A stretch of 47,317 nucleotides of DNA from Dehalococcoidia bacterium (GTDB taxonomy: Bacteria; Chloroflexota; Dehalococcoidia; GIF9; AB-539-J10): positions 1-47,317 of the forward strand of contig JAFGBN010000034.1 in the NCBI GenBank assembly GCA_016933195.1. The letters run 5' to 3'. Below the pieces are notes generated by a model that was given only the letters and a program-made list of their open reading frames with translations, was not told the DNA's origin and ran no database searches. Positions 44,901 through 47,317 of the stretch are shown piece by piece (the first letter of the stretch is position 1; each line of letters begins with the position of its first letter). A program made the position numbers and the translations under genes.

Positions 44901-46009
44901 TCTCCCTCCACACCCAGCTTCATCTCCTCATGAGCACCGATGGCAAGAAAGATTGCCTGGTATCCCTGCTCAAAAAGGGAATCCAAGGACTCGACTCGAG
45001 TATTCAGTCTGATTTCTACACCTGCCATCTCAATATCTCGGATCTCATTGCGGAGTATATCTCGAGGAAGACGATATTCAGGTATTCCTACCATCATCAT
45101 TCCACCTGGCTGGGGGAGAGCTTCAAATACAGTTGCCCTGTGTCCCAGTTTAGCCAGATAGTAGGCACAGGTGAGCCCTGCTGGTCCTGATCCCAATACT
45201 GCTACGCTTCTACCAGTCGCAGGAAGAGATTTTGTTTGCTTTTTCCAGCTATCGTCACCATTATCAGCGGCAAAGCGCTTGAGCATTCTTATGTGTAATG
45301 CTTTATCCACGTCCTGGCCACGCCGACATTCTTCCTGACACGGGGCGGCACATACTCTACCTAATACAGCAGGGAAAGGAACCTTCTCCCTTATCACTGC
45401 TAAGGCGGCGTTTGGTCTCCCTCTTGCAATAAGGCGAATATAGCGAGGAATGTCTATGCCCGCAGGGCAGGCTTTGTAACATGGAAAGGCAATCTGAATT
45501 ACTCCATTTCCTCTTATCTCGTCACAAACACGGAGGCAACGATTACATAGAATACAAAAACTAGGATTGCGGGCGAAGAAAGGATTATCCTCTAAAGGAG
45601 GTAAAGACCTAGAAATACGAACAGGTATCTCCTTTAAACCAATATGGTCAATAACTTTCCCAAGTTTGCAGTCTCTTTTCTCAAAACAGACATCAATGGG
45701 TTGCCTGGCTAAAATAGCAAGGAGATTTCTTCGTTGTAGCTCCCGTACCCTTGTTGTTCCCGTCTTAACTCTCATTCCTTCAGAGGCAGAAGTAATGCAG
45801 GAAAGGACAATATTACCGTTTGCCTCTACTACGCAAAGCTGGCAAGCCTCGTCCGGCATTATTTGAGGCAGCGGTTTTAGCCCAGGATAGTAGCAAAGGC
45901 TCGGAATGTAAATTCCTGTGCTTCTAGCAGCTTCCAAAATCGTCTGTCCCTGCCTGGCTTTTATGTCCTCACCGTCAATATTTAATGTAATTATGTCTCC
46001 TTCACTCAT
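41960..46009 (-). CDS. fdhA: Formate dehydrogenase alpha subunit with internal GltD-like NAD(P)H module (1349 aa)
   Basis: Residues 1-75: [2Fe-2S] domain (C39, C56, C59, C71). 150-162: [4Fe-4S] motif 'CILCNRCLRVC' of the NuoG-like ferredoxin. 175-570: complete GltD/NfnB module ('GRVCAAPCQEECRRG', FAD motif 'VLGSGPAGLTCA', NAD(P)H motif 'VIGGGNVAID'). 650-662: second [4Fe-4S] motif 'CNFCGACLDSCPTG'. From 680: molybdopterin oxidoreductase with [4Fe-4S] ligands C684, C687, C691, C719 and active-site C807 in 'HCARLCHAP', the Cys form of the Sec-containing FdhF site. C-terminal molybdopterin-dinucleotide domain to 1349. It should oxidise formate or reduce CO2 and exchange electrons with NAD(P)H within one chain. 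GGAG site before the ATG; no FdhB-type gene nearby. Confidence 0.92.
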   Translation of the reverse strand: MSEGDIITLNIDGEDIKARQGQTILEAARSTGIYIPSLCYYPGLKPLPQIMPDEACQLCVVEANGNIVLSCITSASEGMRVKTGTTRVRELQRRNLLAILARQPIDVCFEKRDCKLGKVIDHIGLKEIPVRISRSLPPLEDNPFFARNPSFCILCNRCLRVCDEIRGNGVIQIAFPCYKACPAGIDIPRYIRLIARGRPNAALAVIREKVPFPAVLGRVCAAPCQEECRRGQDVDKALHIRMLKRFAADNGDDSWKKQTKSLPATGRSVAVLGSGPAGLTCAYYLAKLGHRATVFEALPQPGGMMMVGIPEYRLPRDILRNEIRDIEMAGVEIRLNTRVESLDSLFEQGYQAIFLAIGAHEEMKLGVEGEDLPGVIGCVEFLRRFNLREKLELGNRVGVIGGGNVAIDSARAALRLGARRVIIFYRRTQNEMPAQPEEVQQALEEGVEIIFLVAPSKIFEERSILKLELVSMELGEPDASGRRRPVPVKGSEFVTELDTLIAAIGERPEVPGDFQLEVGRGNVLKANEDLSTSREGVFAGGDCVSGPALVVNAIAAGRKAAQSIDCYLGGRGDITEHLVPAEEAMTWLEDVPTGERLASISYLPPHTRIEGLSEVEQGMSWETAVAEAQRCLQCHVIAPLEGRSLQEGGCNFCGACLDSCPTGAITDVATRGIAKPDRVVATICPYCGVGCQLNLEVKNERIIASIPDPDGVVNQGQACVKGRFGIAEFVHHPERLTVPLIRRDGELKEASWDETLELVARKLRSYTSAELGMITSAKCTNEENYVMQKFARAVLGTNNVDHCARLCHAPTVAGLVQSFGSGAMTNSISEIGDAACILAIGTNTTETHPVIGLEVKRAVDNGAKLIVANPREIDLCHFASLWLQHNPGTDVALLMGMMRVIVDEGLFDSAFTKDRCENFDAFRESLKDFDLDFVEQVTKVPQSKIAEAARIFATNHPATILYAMGITQHSHGTDNVMATANLAMLTGNIGKPSTGVNPLRGQNNVQGACDMGALPNVYPGYQAVTAPAIREKFETAWGCSLPSSPGLTLVGMLEAAYQKEIKALYLVGENPALSDPDAQHVREALARLDFLVVQDIFLSETAKFAHVVLPAASFAEKDGTFTNTERRVQRVTKAIEPIGDSRPDWWIICQVAKSLGAKGFDYSHPFDIMEEIRYVTPSYGGISYQRLENGGLQWPCPTDDHPGTPILHTNIFTRGKGRFIPLKYIPPGELPDEEYPLIFTTGRSLYHFHTGTMTRKVTGLNIIEPEGTVEISPKDALHLGIAHGDKVKVSSRRGEVIAKAKVTEALPPGVVFMTFHFAESPANVLTNPKLDPVSKIPEFKVSAVRVEKL

Positions 46010-46259
46010 CGCTTACTCCTTCCTTGATGGACATTTAGCTACATTGCCTAACCTCGACTCCAAGCCCAGCAAAAATGAACATCCTAAAGCTTGAACTAGT
46101 TGCCTCGAAAGGGATGATAAAGAATGTCAGTCTGTTTTGCAAGTAAAATCTACATATCTAAGGTTTTCTCTCTCACTGAAGTAGCAGCGTCTTGCTCATT
46201 AAGTTTCCCCATCAACTCTGCGAAACTCGTTTATATTAGCGCCACCCTTTCTCCCTGCC

Positions 46260-47253
46260 TCATGGCATTGATAACTGTAGCTGCTCCAGTGGCTGTGGCC
46301 ATGAGGCACGAGTAATCCTTTCAAACTCAAGCCTAGTTATGACGTTATCATATTTCCCATAGCCATATTGTGGTATCTTGCTTGAGTCGAGAAGACTATA
46401 AACAGTAGCCAAAATAATTATGCCTACTTCCAACCCGATGACCTGGTCAACGGGATTAAAACCTATAGCCTTGGTCTCACAGAATCTTATCTAGGCTCCG
46501 TGCTTTTCTCCTCCCGACTGAATATAAACACAAAGATCCTTATCGATAGTGGCGGTATTCGGCATAGCTTGGGCAACTGGGATATGAATCGCCTTTCTCA
46601 TTGCCAAGCCTGCCTCAAAATCACCTGGTGCCTTAAGGACATTTCTCCTCACAGACGCCACAGCCAACACATTTGCTCTCATCCACATGCCTTGCTTTTT
46701 TCTCACCTTTACCTTGAGATTACCTACAGACCCTGAAACTTCCTCTACCTCGCTATAGGCCAGAGGCTCGATATCGGGATGATGCCCCACCTTGGTCATC
46801 TTTAGAGGTAAGAATACGTTCAGAGCAATCCAGGGTGGGGAAAGTGGTGCCTAGCTGGATCATATGCCCGCCAATTGAAAGCTCCCTCCCTCCCAGGTAT
46901 ACCTGGTGCCCACCATTAGCTATTTTCAAAGCTGCTTCTATTCCGGCAATTCCTTCGCCTACGACCAATGTGTTAGGATTGACAGGCGTCTCTTTGGCTT
47001 CTATAGGCTCGTGGTAGTAAACACGCTTTACGGCAGCAAGAACCAGATCCTTGGCTTTCTCGGCAGCCTGCTCTTTATCCTTATGACACCAAGAACAATA
47101 CTCCCTGGCATTGACGTGTTCATAGAGATAGGGATTTAGCCTGGCATACTGGCAGGCTTTGCGGAAAGTAAGCTCGTGCATCCGTGGCGAGCAAGAGGCA
47201 ACAACTACTCGATTAAGTCCTAATTCTCTAATATGCCTATCTTGATAACTCAC
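46260..47253 (-). pseudogene. hdrA: HdrA pseudogene without GltD insert
   Basis: Strong similarity to the 1122-residue HdrA: 'GLNRVVVASCSPRMHELTFR', an FAD-type segment 'GEGIAGIEAA', and 'FPTLDCSE'. A frame change near 46800 leads into 'VGHHPDIEPL' and 'SEVEEVSGSVGN'. Further on 'ATIDKDLCVYIQSGGEK' passes straight into 'RFCETKAIGF' and 'LEVGIIILATVY', with an in-frame TAG at 46491-46493 between. No GltD module is present. The 5' ~50 codons are missing and homology ends after 'NVITRLEFERIT' (TGA at 46260-46262). It is upstream of fdhA in the same direction. Confidence 0.85.
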
Positions 47254-47317
47254 AATAGGAGTGGTAGAATGTTAAAATGCATATCATTTGGGGCTATATC
47301 AAATTCATTGAGAATAA

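Noticed and set aside
1-47317. CRISPR array, insertion sequence or transposase
   Set aside because: No regularly spaced repeat-spacer pattern and no transposase reading frame was found on either strand. The only tandem repeat seen is the three-unit array at 39957-40016, which has no spacers.

Overview
This 47.3 kb window looks like a chromosomal fragment of an uncultured, probably strictly anaerobic Chloroflexota bacterium of the class Dehalococcoidia. That assignment is inference, from the gene content: an HdrA/HdrCB/MvhD electron-transfer operon, a bifunctional-nuclease (DUF151) gene, archaeal-type aspartate-semialdehyde dehydrogenase, and many paralogous dehydrogenases, UxaA-type lyases and enolase-superfamily enzymes. 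No rRNA, CRISPR array or intact mobile element was found. There is one tRNA, tRNA-Arg(TCG).

Layout. 1-0.35 kb: 5' part of a C_GCAxxG_C_C-family gene. 0.4-1.0 kb: SDR and integrase remnants beside the tRNA. 1.1-4.6 kb: bifunctional nuclease, CBS protein and CPA2 antiporter on the plus strand, then rpsP-khpA on the minus strand. 4.9-16.8 kb: a long minus-strand catabolic run with two split SAF/UxaA-type lyases, one orphan UxaA paralog, two epimerases, SDRs, a LeuA-like aldolase, a flavodoxin, a DUF169 protein and a C_GCAxxG_C_C protein. A clear TTGACA-N18-TATAGT promoter starts its right end. 17.6-25.8 kb: acyl-CoA dehydrogenase, DUF364 protein, enolase-superfamily enzyme, SDR, then a thiolase / 3-hydroxyacyl-CoA dehydrogenase / enoyl-CoA hydratase set whose first gene is a dehydrogenase paralog without its catalytic residues. 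26.4-29.6 kb: asd, mobA and small genes. 30.0-39.3 kb: a tightly overlapping hdrA-mvhD-hdrCB-hdrA-hdrA operon. 39.3-41.9 kb: a cluster of decayed genes (cobO, response regulator, histidine kinase). 42.0-46.0 kb: a giant formate dehydrogenase. 46.3-47.3 kb: an hdrA pseudogene.

The most striking observation is at 31.7-46.0 kb. A complete GltD/NfnB-like NAD(P)H:flavin oxidoreductase module of about 400 residues sits inside three different iron-sulfur proteins: two HdrA homologs and the formate dehydrogenase. In each it falls between two [4Fe-4S] motifs that are close together in ordinary family members. The hdrA pseudogene at the right end keeps the uninterrupted arrangement, so the window also holds an 'empty site' for comparison. 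I infer a flavin-based electron-bifurcating or confurcating system linking formate, NAD(P)H, ferredoxin and a disulfide or other HdrB substrate, with the NAD(P)H module built into both the Hdr and the formate dehydrogenase partners. The 10 kb segment carrying the hdr operon is bracketed by 262-bp direct repeats.

Large-scale function: the left half looks like breakdown of hydroxy- or sugar-acids (possibly sulfonates) and acyl-CoA chemistry. The right half would handle the resulting reducing equivalents. MobA would supply the molybdopterin guanine dinucleotide cofactor for the formate dehydrogenase. All functions are predicted from sequence motifs recognised by eye; no database search was run.
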